Part shown: in pieces, positions 12,700-23,438 of the stretch
Position numbering within the stretch: position 1 is the stretch's first letter
Layout: the number at the start of each line of letters is the position of its first letter
Source: Nigrospora sphaerica
Lineage: Eukaryota > Ascomycota > Sordariomycetes > Amphisphaeriales > Apiosporaceae
DNA: 64,000 nucleotides
Assembly: GCA_018287875.1 (NCBI GenBank)
Contig: JAGVVL010000001.1
Location: 7,564,001-7,628,000 of the forward strand
Reading direction: 5' to 3'
Made by a program: the position numbers and the translations under genes
Notes under the pieces: generated by a model
The model's input: the letters and a program-made list of their open reading frames with translations, nothing else
Told to the model about the DNA's origin: nothing
Database searches by the model: none

Positions 12700-15600
12700 G
12701 GATGCGCGCCCCTTTCCCATTATGCTGGCCAGTTACGGCGCACGACACCTTCTCACCATCACTTCTTCCTCTTCGTCTTCTACGACTGCCATCACATGGC
12801 TCTCTTCTTTCTCGTTTGCCTCGTTTTTCTCTCATCTTTTCACTTCCATCCCTTGTATTACTAGACACTTTTTGACTGTTTTTGAGCGACAAGCACGGAT
12901 GGGAACAAACTACTGGACGGGAATGCATGGCGGAACCAAAACACAGGCACGGATAAAACAGGGCGGGATATGGACATGCATGTAGAACTGGTGGGATATA
13001 TCGCTCAGCGCGAAGAGTACTTTGGGACCTTGTACCACTAGAGGACGTATAGGCAGACCAGAGCGAGACAAGGAACGAGACGAGTTTACGATGCGATGGA
13101 TGCATAGCGTGCCCGCCCGAGCGAAGATGCCGGACCCCTTGGCCCCAGACAGGTGGGACCTGGGCGTCGTCCCGAGCGCATGTGGTTGTCCGAGTGACAT
13201 AGGGTGCCGGGCAGGGGTGTGTGTGCGTGCATTTGCCGGCTCTATGTCGTTGAATCTCTCGGACGTGCCACGACGGGCTGGTTTAGCCCTGGTGCTGGTG
13301 GCATATCCGTAGTCTACGATCTCTTGGGTCGATCCAGGGGTCCCTTCGAGGCGCAGCGCTACTGCACGCGCTTCCCCCGTCTCAGCCCGATTAACTACGC
13401 AGATAGGCTTTTGCGCCAGAGATGACGAACCCAGAGCGCCGGCCAAGACACACAGGCGGACCGGCTGCACTTTTGCACTTAGCACACTACGCACGGAACG
13501 GCGGCGAAGTGACGACGTGGCCCCATTGACACATGCTGGATCTTAGAAAAAACTACGGACCCCTTCCTCTTCCTCCGCTTTCCCCCATCCAGGCAAGGAG
13601 GACCCGGAACAAGTAATGCCATCGAAGCTTCTTCGCGTGCAAAAAAGCAGCCTCCCCCACCTGAAAGCCGCAAGCGCCTTTCGTCGGCGGCTGTGTTCCC
13701 CGGCTGGACGTCAACTACTTGTGTCATGCCTGGGACCGGGGGGTATCCACGGCTTCCCTAGCTCCCCTTCCCTCTACTTCGCGGCTGAGAAAGGCATGAG
13801 GTTGATATCTACATAGGGACTGGGTCCCCGTAGACCCCTTTAGCGAACTCAGCCATGGCCATCCCATTTCATCTTGGGGACGCCACCTCGTCCACCTCCT
13901 GACTGGCCGCGCGCCAAGGAGCCACCCATCACGGCCGGCAGGCCAAGGGGGCGAACGGGGTCCTTTGCCCAGCAAGCGAGAGGCGCCCTCGGCGGTCACA
14001 CGTGCATATGCCCTACGGCTTTGTGCAGCCTGCTTCCTGTCCGGACCATGAACTGAAACCCTTAAACCCTGAGCTGATGTGTTGAGTCTTTGGGGGGAGA
14101 AGGAGAGGGGGATTGAGAGTGGATGGGACGCCCGCCTGCCTCCCTGCCCACCTGACATTCGTGCTTCGTACCGGCCGGCCTCCCAAATCAACTATTGTTC
14201 ATCATCGGTACCTTCTATCCTCCGCTCGGGGCCGGGCCTAGGGCGCTGGCTCCTCCCCCTTTCCGGCATGTGGCCATGGCCCGAAGTGGAATCTCGGGGG
14301 AAAGCCAGTGGAAACCTCTTTCCCCTCTCTCCTTCTCCTGTCCCCGTGCCAGTGATCACGCGGGAGAAGCACATTAGGTCAATATATCTACCGGGCTGGG
14401 GAGGGACCGGCACCTCCCATCTAGCTCGTTAGCTCCCCCGCCTGCGTGGTTTGGTGGACGTCTTCTGTCAGGCCGAGAGTCCTGCGGGCGCCCTAGGTGG
14501 TGGGGGGATTCATCTGTGAGGTCAGATGTCGGCTAGGCAGGCAGACAGCGCAGGCATTCCGGCTTGTCCAAACAAACCCCCTTCCCCCCCCGGGGGATAA
14601 AAGGTTTGGAGTGTGCGTGACGGTCGTAGCGCTCTGTGCGAGAAGTCCTGCATCATGGTTTGCAGGGCGCCGGGGAGGGAAGAGGGGGCATCACGTTCTT
14701 AGACATACGGCTCGGCTCTGTCTAAACGTAGTTAAAAGAAACAAAAAAGGATGTTCTATGTTTTGCGCGTTCAGAAAAGCAGCAGCAACAGCAGCCGAGG
14801 TTGGGCGGGCTGAGGCAAGAAGGATCCAACAGCCCGGGCCTTCCGGACTAGCATCGAGAGTATTGCATCTGGGTTCTGTCCAAGCCGGAAGACAGAAGGA
14901 TCTGCCGAGCCTGCCACTTGTGACTTTTGTTCTTTGCTTCGCCATGCCGTCCGATCGCCTCTCCGTTTCTTTCTTTCCAGCCGAAGTTGGCACCTCGCCG
15001 AATCCCCTCCTAGGCTCGGTCGAAGTTGGTTCCCCTCCTCCCTCCCCCTCCCCCCTTCCCTCTTTCCGCAAAGGGCTGGAGACTAAGATAAAGTATAAGT
15101 ACCTCTCAAACGTAACTAGAACCAAATTGTGCTACAACGTCTCCGCACCACGCCCTCTCCAACGCCCGAGGGGTGGGGGACACAGGAAAAAGGCCCCCCA
15201 AAGGAACGAGACACGGCACTCAGGAGGAGAAAGGGTGACTCTTTTTTTCTGTCTCCCTTCTGCGGCTGGCGGCAGGCAGGGCACCGCGCCAGGAGAAAAC
15301 AGCCCGTGCCCGACGTCTAGAATCGCCAAGTGGAACCGGAGCACCTCAAGCGCCGTGCCTCGGTGCCTAAGCTCGCCTCAGCCCTCGCGCCATCTTTTCC
15401 CGCCGCCATTGCCCCGGGGGGAGTGGCTCTTCGAGTCGGCAGGGTCGGGAATGGTCCGAACGAACGAGCCCCCGGCGATGCGTAGGGAGCTGCCGTGACG
15501 CTGACGCCTTCGGGTGCATGGCAGATCTCGGATGCAAGCCAACGTGGTGAGGGATCCCCCCCCACCCAATTCATCGGTTGCTGCACGCATTTGGCTGATC

Positions 15601-18600
15601 GTATGGCCAACCCTACCTGGCCTGCCGTACTTAAAGGAATAAAATCGATACGTAAATGGAAGGAAGAAAGTAAGGAGGGAAAGAGACTTTCATCTCCGTC
15701 ATTGTCTTCTGGCGTCGAGCTAACAGGCAAGGGCCCTGGAGCCGGTCCCCCGAACTCGTCCACAGTTCCCACCCTTTTCCGTCACCCACAACCGTGGCTA
15801 CTACTGCTGCTGCTGTAAGCGAGCCCGTTTCCCCTCGAAGGGGGATTGCACTCGGAGATGGAACCTTTCTTAACCCTGATGGACTCCTTTCCTCAGTCCA
15901 CTTGCCCTCCGTTGCTTGCGCGACATGGCGCCCTTTCCGAGCTGAATGTCCGGGGCGGATCCCGGTCACGGTTACATGTAATGGATGCATGTACGAGGCA
16001 GTACCGATGCGGTCCAGGTCATGAGGAGGGCGAGGGCGAATAGGAGATGGAGGGACAACCCGGAACCGTCCATTCATGACAGCCGCCGGCGCAGAAAGTT
16101 GATTTTTGTGCTCTTTGGGGTCGGGGCTTGTGAGACAAGCACCCGGCTAGGCCATGGCGGAGCCGCCACCGCCCACCCTGACACTTCTGCAGCCTTCTAC
16201 GATACGCAGCACGCAGCAACAGTGACAGCAGCCGCCGCCGCCGCCACCGCCGCCTGCGCAATCGCGCACGCCGAGGAAAACGGGCTGCGCGTCGTCGCAT
16301 GGTTCTCTGTCTCGGGCAGGGTTTTTCCTCCTACTGGGAAACGTGGCAGATTTTACCCTTTGGGCTGGTTTTCAGGTGACGATGACGATGACGATAGTGA
16401 CGATGCTCACTTTTAGGCCTTCAGCTCAGCATCCAAACTATCCACTTGGGACTACGGGCTGTGAAGGCTGTGGGGAGTGCCAAACGTCAGCTTTCCTCTC
16501 TAGAGTTCTAGCCCCCTGCCATCCCGGTAGTCCGGGTAGGCTTTGTGCCGGCCGGCCAGATCCTCAGGAAGTACTTTCGCTAGCCGGCCAGCCAACGGCC
16601 ATAGCGGCCGCCAGCAACGCCGACAGTGACGGCGGCTCGCGCCAGTCACCGGTGGCGGCGCTAAATCCCCAAAGTCGGGGATTGCTCGCTCGGAAAACAC
16701 AAAGCCGCCGCCACCAGAACGGCCCCAATCTGCCTGCCACTTGCCGGCCCTCCAGCTGTCTTGTGCTCCTGGGCTCGCCCGAATCGGACTTGAGGCCGAT
16801 ACGCCTGGGTAGTTTGTCCCTGCTCCACCTTGTTATCACCACCCCCCTTTCCCCATTCCGCCGCAGCAGCTGTGCCGACGGCGGCGGCGGCGTCGTCGGC
16901 TCCCTCCTTTTTCTTCTTTGCTTTTCAGCCCGGCCGCGGCTCGGCGTGACAGCGGCCTCCATGACAGAACCGGACGCTACCTATTGAGCCGGCCGTCTTG
17001 GCGGGGGCCACGACTCTCGGTCCCCAAAATAACCACGGCGAAGCCTGGCGAGACGCGACCGCCGAGGCAGAAAACTAGAGGCTTGCTTTTCCCAGCGCCA
17101 CTGAAGAAGGCATCACGATGGACACCTGTCACGTACCACCTCCGCGAGCCCACGAAAAAGAAACCTGGGCAAAAGGACCAACTTACATAGTTGGAAAGGG
17201 GCTTCCAATGACCGGGTTGGCGGATCGTGAGCCAAGAAAAGGAGGGGCAAGGGCCAGCAGGGAGGCGGCAGGGACGTCGGCATCGGAAGTTGCCATTGGC
17301 ATGCCCCCATCCACACTTCAGGCAACCAACCCGAAGCCGGCCAATGCCTGCATGCGCGCGATTCGTCGACCAGGGCTTCTAAACGACCATCACCGGATGG
17401 AAAGCACTCAGGCAGGAATCAAGGTCCCCCTTCCCCCTTTGCGTAAGTAAGTCGGAGTACAGAGCGGAGGCGCCGTGTTGGTTGCACAGCCCGCTTGCTA
17501 GGGAGGGACGCGCAACTCTTGCAAGTCTAGTGGTCGCCGACGTTGGCCGAGTCGGCGTGCCGGCGGCTCGACCGTCCCCCGAACGAACTCACGGGCCACG
17601 GCGCAGGCGCATACTAATATTTCGTTAGTAGTCCGGCCTTCTCCCGCCTGAGAATAGCTGCCGGTTAAGTGGAAGGGAGCCCGAGCCGGCGAGGCAGTTT
17701 TAATTGGAGGGTAGCATACCCACGCGTGTAGTCACGGGCGGGAGAGAGGACGAGAGCGCGTGAGACGTCCGCCGATCGGCAAACAAATAGCGATCTCGTC
17801 CACGTAAGGGAGGGTACTTTGGGGTGACCGTGGTGGACGGATACCCACAATGAGGAGGTGGGCGCGGGGATGGCGAAAAGACCCGGAGGAGGTGGGAATG
17901 GGTACTGAGTTCCTGTATAGTATACCTTGAGTGGATGAGGAGTGTGTAAGTGCGAACAGCCACTGGTTTAGTTATAGTATACGAGTATGCAAGTACACAG
18001 TAGTTATACATACTTAAGATAGTTGCCTTACTTTGTATACGTGCCTTACCCGTCATGTGCATACGCCCTTCTTAATTGGTCGTGGTTGCCGATTTGGGTA
18101 AATCAACTCACTGCTGTGTGGCCCTACGGCCCCCGGGTTGGGAATTTCCGGTTCGTCCAGAACCAACAGCCGTACCCTCCCTTTTTTTTTCCCATGCCTG
18201 CCCTACGGCAACAGTCGTGATCGTCCCGTTGGGCTCGCTCGCCCATACAACTACAAACTAGGTGGTGATTCCATCGTGCATATTCCTCCCTCTGTCGTTG
18301 TCATCGTCGTCTACGACGCGCGTGCCCGCCCCAGGCGGGCTTACGGTCGGGGGCTGACGGCTAAAGGTGGGCAGGCGCATAAAAATGGATGCTGTCATTG
18401 ACTTTTTCCCACTGTGCCTCGGACTTCGGACTTGAATTTAGGCCGCGCTCTAGGCACAACTGTCCGAGCCAGGGCTTACCTAATATACCTCTCATTCTCG
18501 TTCCTCGGTGCCGTTGTGACCAGCACCACGACTGGCCAGCTCTATTCATGGGCAACGACCGACTGCAGCGCATGGGTAGAGAACATCTAGAGCAGCTTGA

Positions 18601-18841
18601 ATTGAATCCCGCCAAGCGCTCTTCCTCGGCGGCCTCGTATCATTTGTGTGGCTGGCCGACCCGTCCGGGCCCCGGCAACCTACCCTTCTTTCCTTCTCGC
18701 GGTTGAGTTGGCTTGTATTCGGGATCGACTCGGCCGGCTGCTTGCTTACCCGCGGCCAGCAAAAGCCCGGGTGTTGCCTGCTCCGCGGACATCGCTACTT
18801 GTTCGTTCAATACCTACATTATACTCCGCTTTACCGTGCCC
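12700..18841. other. 6.1-kb spacer between two transcription factor genes
   Basis: It holds the 3' UTR of the homeobox gene (CT-rich just after the stop) and presumably the promoter of the Zn2Cys6 gene. Frames of up to 333 codons (14497-15498) are open but are compositionally biased, overlap open frames on the other strand and show no family signature. I see no repeat family or RNA gene. Confidence 0.55.
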
Positions 18842-21800
18842 ATGCCGCCTACCGAGAGCGAGGGCGTCCACGACGACCCGGCCCTCCCAGACACCGAAGC
18901 CCTTTCGTGCGTGACCTGTAAGCAGCGCTTTTAGCCTCCCCCTCCCCCGGCCCCCTTTCCCGGTTTAAGGGATCTCGCCCGTGTCGCTCTACACCCGCTC
19001 TGTATCCTCGGTCCCACTCTCGGGGCAGGCCGCGCCTGTGTGAGCAGTTTACTGACCTCCGGGGGCGTCTTCAAGGTCGTGCCCGCAAGCTCAAGTGCAA
19101 CCGCGCCAAGCCAGCGTGCGCGCGCTGCGTCAAAGTTGGGGGGGACTGCATCTACCCCGAGTCGCGGAGGAAACCGGCCTTCAAGCGGAAGAATGTGAAG
19201 GAGCTCGAGGCCCGCTTAGGTAAAAAAGGACAAACCCCTTTGCCCCTCCCTGCCCTGGCCTTTCCCACTTGTACCGAGGCCATACCGTACTGAAACGGAG
19301 CCTTGTGCGACAGCCCAGGTCGAGGTCCTCCTCCGGGAAGTCGGGTCCAACCCACCCCCGGCGCCGCGGCCGGGTCACACGGCCGACGGCGCCGGCGCCG
19401 GCCTCGGCCCGCTCGACACCCCGGACCCGGACGGCGGTGCCTTCGACTTCGGCGCCATGGACATGCCCGACTCGGCACAATTTCTCTTCGACGGCATGGA
19501 CTACGCCGAGGTGGCGGCCTTCCCGGACAGTGCGGCGCCGGGGCCCGGGCCCCCGCCACCGCCCCCGGCCCCCGCCACCGCCGATGCGGTCGGGTTCGGT
19601 CCCTTCGGCGGCAGCGGCGGCGAGCTGATGGAGCTCGGTATGTCAGAGGCACCGCCGCCGTTCAAGGTCATGGAGGAGCTCCTGCGCGTCTTCTTCCAGC
19701 GCCAGCAGCACTTCATTCCCGTCGTCAACCCGCCGCGCTTCTATCAGGCCTTCTACTCGGGCTCGCCGCATATGAAGCCGCCCATGTGCCTCCAGTACGC
19801 CATGTTCGCCACGGCCGCCCACGTCCACGAGGACTACGCCACCTCCCACGAGATCTTCTACCACCGCGCGCGCCAGTACGCCGAGGCCGACGAGATGAAG
19901 GTAAAAAAAACCTGCCCGCCGGGCCTCTTATTTTTGTTCCCCCCCCCCCTCCTCCTCCCCCCCTCTTGGCTGTCGATCCCGCCGTGCTGACCCCCCGAGG
20001 CGTAGGGTTCCGGGGAGCATTTCCTGACGGTGGCCCACGCCCAGGCCTGGGTCTGCATCGCTGTGTACGAGGCCAAGAACATGATGTTCACCCGGGCCGC
20101 CATGAGCGCATCCCGCGCCGTCCGGCTCGTCGAAATGATGGGCCTGCACCGGCTCGACGCGCCGCCGGGCGAGGTCTCGCCGACGCTGCTGCCGCCCAAG
20201 GACTGGTCCGAGCTCGAGGAGCGCCGCCGTACCTTCTGGGGCGTCTTCTGCATCGAGAGCCACTGCAGCGTTTCCACCGGCTGGCCGTCGCACATCAACG
20301 CGTTGGAGGTAGGTGGTCCCGTCTCGACCCGACCTCCCTTTGATCCTCCCCCCCCCCTTTCCCCCCTTTCCCCCTTTGCCCCCCTTAGCTGACTCCGTTC
20401 CCTTCCTCCGAGGGGAGGGGCTTGCCAGGCCACAACACACCTGCCCGCGCCCGAGTCGGCTTTCGCGACGGGCCAGGGCGTCACAACGTGCACGCTGGGC
20501 GAGGCGCTCCAGGGGCACACGTACTACAGCTTCGCGGGCGCCGTCATCGTGTGCCACTTCTTCAATGAGATCCTCAAGCACATCCACCGGCCACGGTCCG
20601 GCGGCGACGGAGCCGACGACCACGCGCACGGCGCCTTCTGGCGGCGCCACCGCGAGCTTGACAACGCCCTTTCGTCGGCCTTCATGTTCCTGCCCGAGAG
20701 CTTCCGCCTTCCCGACCACTACCGCGACCAGGCTGCGCTGCACTCCAACCTGAACCTGCACGCCGCCGTCATCTGCCTGCACCACGCCGCCATCGACAAG
20801 GCCGACGCTTACGGCCTCCCCGAAGCCGTCAAGAAGGCGAGCCAGTCGCGCCTCCTGACCGCCGCCAACGAGATTATCAACATTGTCAAGATGATTAGCC
20901 ATGTTAAAGCCAACCCAGTACGTTCTTCTCCTCCTTCTCCTCCTTCTCCTCCTTCTCCTCCTTCTCCTCCTTCTCCTCCTTCTCCTCCTTCTCCTCCTTC
21001 TCCTCCTTCTCCTCCTTCTCCTCCTTCTCCTCCTTCTCCTCCTTCTCCTCCTTCTCCTCCTTCTCCTCCTTCTCCTCCTTCTCCTCCTTCTCCTCCTTCT
21101 CCTCCTTCTCCTCCTTCTCCTCCTTCTCCTCCTTCTCCTCCTTCTCCTCCTTCTCCTCCTTCTCCTCCTTCTCCTCCTTCTCCTCCTTCTCCTCCTTCTC
21201 CTCCTTCTCCTCCTTCTCCTCCTTCTCCTCCTTCTCCTCCTTCTCCTCCTTCTCCTCCTTCTCCTCCTTCTCCTCCTTCTCCTCCTTCTCCTCCTTCTCC
21301 TCCTTCTCCTCCTTCTCCTCCTTCTCCTCCTTCTCCTCCTTCTCCTCCTTCTCCTCCTCCTCCCCCCTGTTCTTTACTCCCCGGATGGGGAATTTTGCCA
21401 AACGGGTTTGCTGACCCCCTCCCCCTATAGAAAAGTCCGCTGTCCGCGCTGGCGCTATATTGCGCCGGCACCGTGTTCATTTACCTTTGCCGGGAGGCGC
21501 CGGGGGGCGCGGGAGCGGGGGCGTGTGACGGGCTCGACTTTTGCGTGGCGGCGCTCCACGCCTTCGCGCGCGAGCACATCATGACGCGGTCATTCCTGCG
21601 GCAGCTCGTGCTCGACGTGGAGCGCAACGGCGTGGGCGAGCGAGTGCCGGCGCTCGCGGCGCTGCCACCCGACCTCGCGCGGGGGCCCCACGCCGTGCCG
21701 CTGCTGGCGCGCTCCGCCATCTCGCGCCACGAGCCGATGCCCCCACCCCTGCCCGGCCGCCTGCCCATCGGCCGCCCCCAGGGTGCCCCTACCGGCTGCG

Positions 21801-22348
21801 CCGCCCTCACTGACTGCGGTCTCGCCGGCTTCGGCCGCGTCCGCGAGATCGAGTCCGACGGCGGCGACGACGATGCCGCCGACGCCGCCAGCGGCCGCCA
21901 TAAGCGCCGCCGTCGCTCCGCCGACACTTCGCCGCGCGACAGCCACAGCAGCCCCGCCCGCTGGGCCTACCCGGGCCTGTCGACGGACCCGTCCGAGTCG
22001 ACGGCGTCGTCGCGCTCCACGCCCCCCGAGAGCCAAGACGTGACTTCGTCGTCGTCGGCGGCCTCGTCGTCATATCTTGACCACCACACCGCCGCCGTCT
22101 TTACGCCCTCGGCCTTCACGGCGACGCACCACCTCCCCCACCGCCCCAACTCGCCCGGCACCCTGCTCGGCGGCATGGGCGGTCACCCGGGCCTGTACGC
22201 CGCCGACGCCGCCTCGGCCTGGGACTACCTGGACGCGACGGCCTCGGCCCCCACGGTGGACTGGAACGCCATCTACACGCCCTCGTCGGGCTTCGACCCC
22301 GGCCCCCCCACCGGCGCTGGGGGCGGGGCCGCGGCGGCCACGAGCTGA
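18842..22348 (+). CDS. Zn2Cys6 transcription factor with fungal-specific TF domain
   Basis: Nuclear regulator of 838 residues. Exons are 18842-18917, 19076-19219, 19314-19900, 20006-20308, 20429-20917 and 21431-22348, with all junctions in phase. The binuclear zinc cluster is split by intron 1: Cys 23, 26, 33, 40, 43 and 50, spacing CX2CX6CX6CX2CX6C, followed by a basic linker (KPAFKRKNVKELEARL) and a short coiled coil. The middle region resembles the fungal_trans domain (PF04082): a PVVNPPRFY segment, then MSASRAVRLVEMMGLHRLD and ELEERRRTFWGVFCIES. The last 250 residues are Ser/Pro/Ala-rich and probably disordered. Intron 5 (20918-21430, 513 bp) consists almost entirely of a 9-bp minisatellite. 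The cluster does not match XlnR-type sequences, so the regulated pathway is unknown. The long spacer upstream suggests complex control (inference). Confidence 0.9.
20918..21430 (+). other. Intron 5 of the Zn2Cys6 gene, open in frame to its own acceptor
   Basis: The donor GTACGT follows codon CCA, and the acceptor is CCCTATAG. The length is 513 nt (171 x 3), and the intron begins on a codon boundary. Read in the coding frame, it is open for 170 codons and ends at the TAG that forms the splice acceptor. Splicing is preferred because AAA AGT CCG CTG TCC then continues the domain (KSPLSALALYC) without a frame change. Confidence 0.85.
20926..21357 (+). repeat. Perfect 9-bp minisatellite, 48 copies of TTCTCCTCC
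   Basis: The tract is 432 bp without interruption; unit phase was checked at every sequence line. The + strand is pure pyrimidine and the - strand pure purine. The unit is three codons long, so all six frames stay open: poly(Ser-Pro-Pro), poly-Leu and poly(Phe-Ser-Ser) on +, and Gly-Gly-Glu or Glu-Glu-Lys repeats on -. None of these is likely to be an independent gene. Confidence 0.97.
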
Positions 22349-23438
22349 GAAGCACCCGTTCACGCGCACGCACGGGGACATGGTTCGCCGCGGGGGGGAA
22401 GGAGGCGCATACCGGCAACCCGGCAGCGGTGGAAGAGGCCCATGGTGCCTACCGCCGACGCGCCGACGCGCCGGCGCCGGCCGGATAGGAATGAGCGGGG
22501 AGGCATACATACTGCTGTGGCGTTCACGGACGAATACTCGAGGTGGGAAGATCGGGATGGCCTAGAATAGGGAACGGGACGGGACAGGACGGGACGGGAT
22601 GTGATGGATCCAATGGCCGGGCCCCCTTTTCCCTTGGCCACCTTTTGGCTAGGACGGGACGGGTCGGGCACGATGTACGAGCTGCTCCTTTTGGCTAGCG
22701 CGACCACGTATCATGTTGTTTGGTACGAAGAAATACCCCTCTACGGATTGATTAGAGCCCCGGCCGTCTTGATGCGCAGCTGCTCGGCCACACCTCGCAT
22801 CTGTGTGCGTAGGACTACTAATGGCCGTTGGCGGCCCTGGGGCTGCGATGCCGGATGATGGGGGAATCCGTATGTTTGGCGTATCCATCTCTCGTCAGAT
22901 ACGGCTGGACTCAGCTTTCCGGCCCCGAGGCCACGGAGGTCCCGGCCGAGACGGCCGGCTCGTTATGGTACAGATAAATATATAATTGGTGTACATATTG
23001 TTCGTGTTGGCTAGTCACCGGCCCTGTAGTTAGTACCTCTGCCCGCCCACTTCTCCATCGGGGTTTCGCTCCTGGGCGGCCTACAGAGCCTCGGAGACGT
23101 GAACCCACCAAAAGCAGCGGAATTTTCCACCTGCCACCCGTTGTGTTCACGCCTGTGTGCAATTGACTCGTGTCTCCGTATTAGGAGGCGACGCCAACTC
23201 TACGACGAGTCTGGTGATGCCAACACCCCGAACACGCCCGTCCCATTCGATCCTTTTGCCTTTCTGCCTTTTCCCGGCCTCGTCCAGCCGAAAGCAAACC
23301 GTCGCTTTATTTATCCATTCCGCGCTGTACGCCGATTTCCGTGTCGCCTCCGATGCATCGCCCAAGCCCTACGCTTTTTCGTCGGCTGGGAGCGGCGAGA
23401 CTCGGCATTATATACATAGACCGAGGACCCAAGTGTCG
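22349..23438. other. Convergent intergenic spacer
   Basis: This lies between the 3' ends of the Zn2Cys6 gene and the converging unknown gene. It holds imperfect GGGAC pentamers around 22571-22600 and again near 22650-22672. No coding sequence was recognised. Confidence 0.6.

Noticed and set aside
14497..15498. 333-codon + strand frame between the two transcription factor genes
   Set aside because: No recognisable motif, a poor start context, compositional bias and competing open frames. High GC makes stops rare.
20901..21584. 227-codon + strand frame of almost pure leucine, and Gly-Gly-Glu / Glu-Glu-Lys frames on the - strand
   Set aside because: All are produced by a 9-bp repeat that keeps every frame open. 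The tract is an intron of the Zn2Cys6 gene.
18842..22348. Identification of the Zn2Cys6 protein as XlnR/Xyr1
   Set aside because: Middle-domain phrases are similar in style, but the zinc cluster (CVTCRARKLKC) and linker differ from XlnR. Only the general family can be supported.
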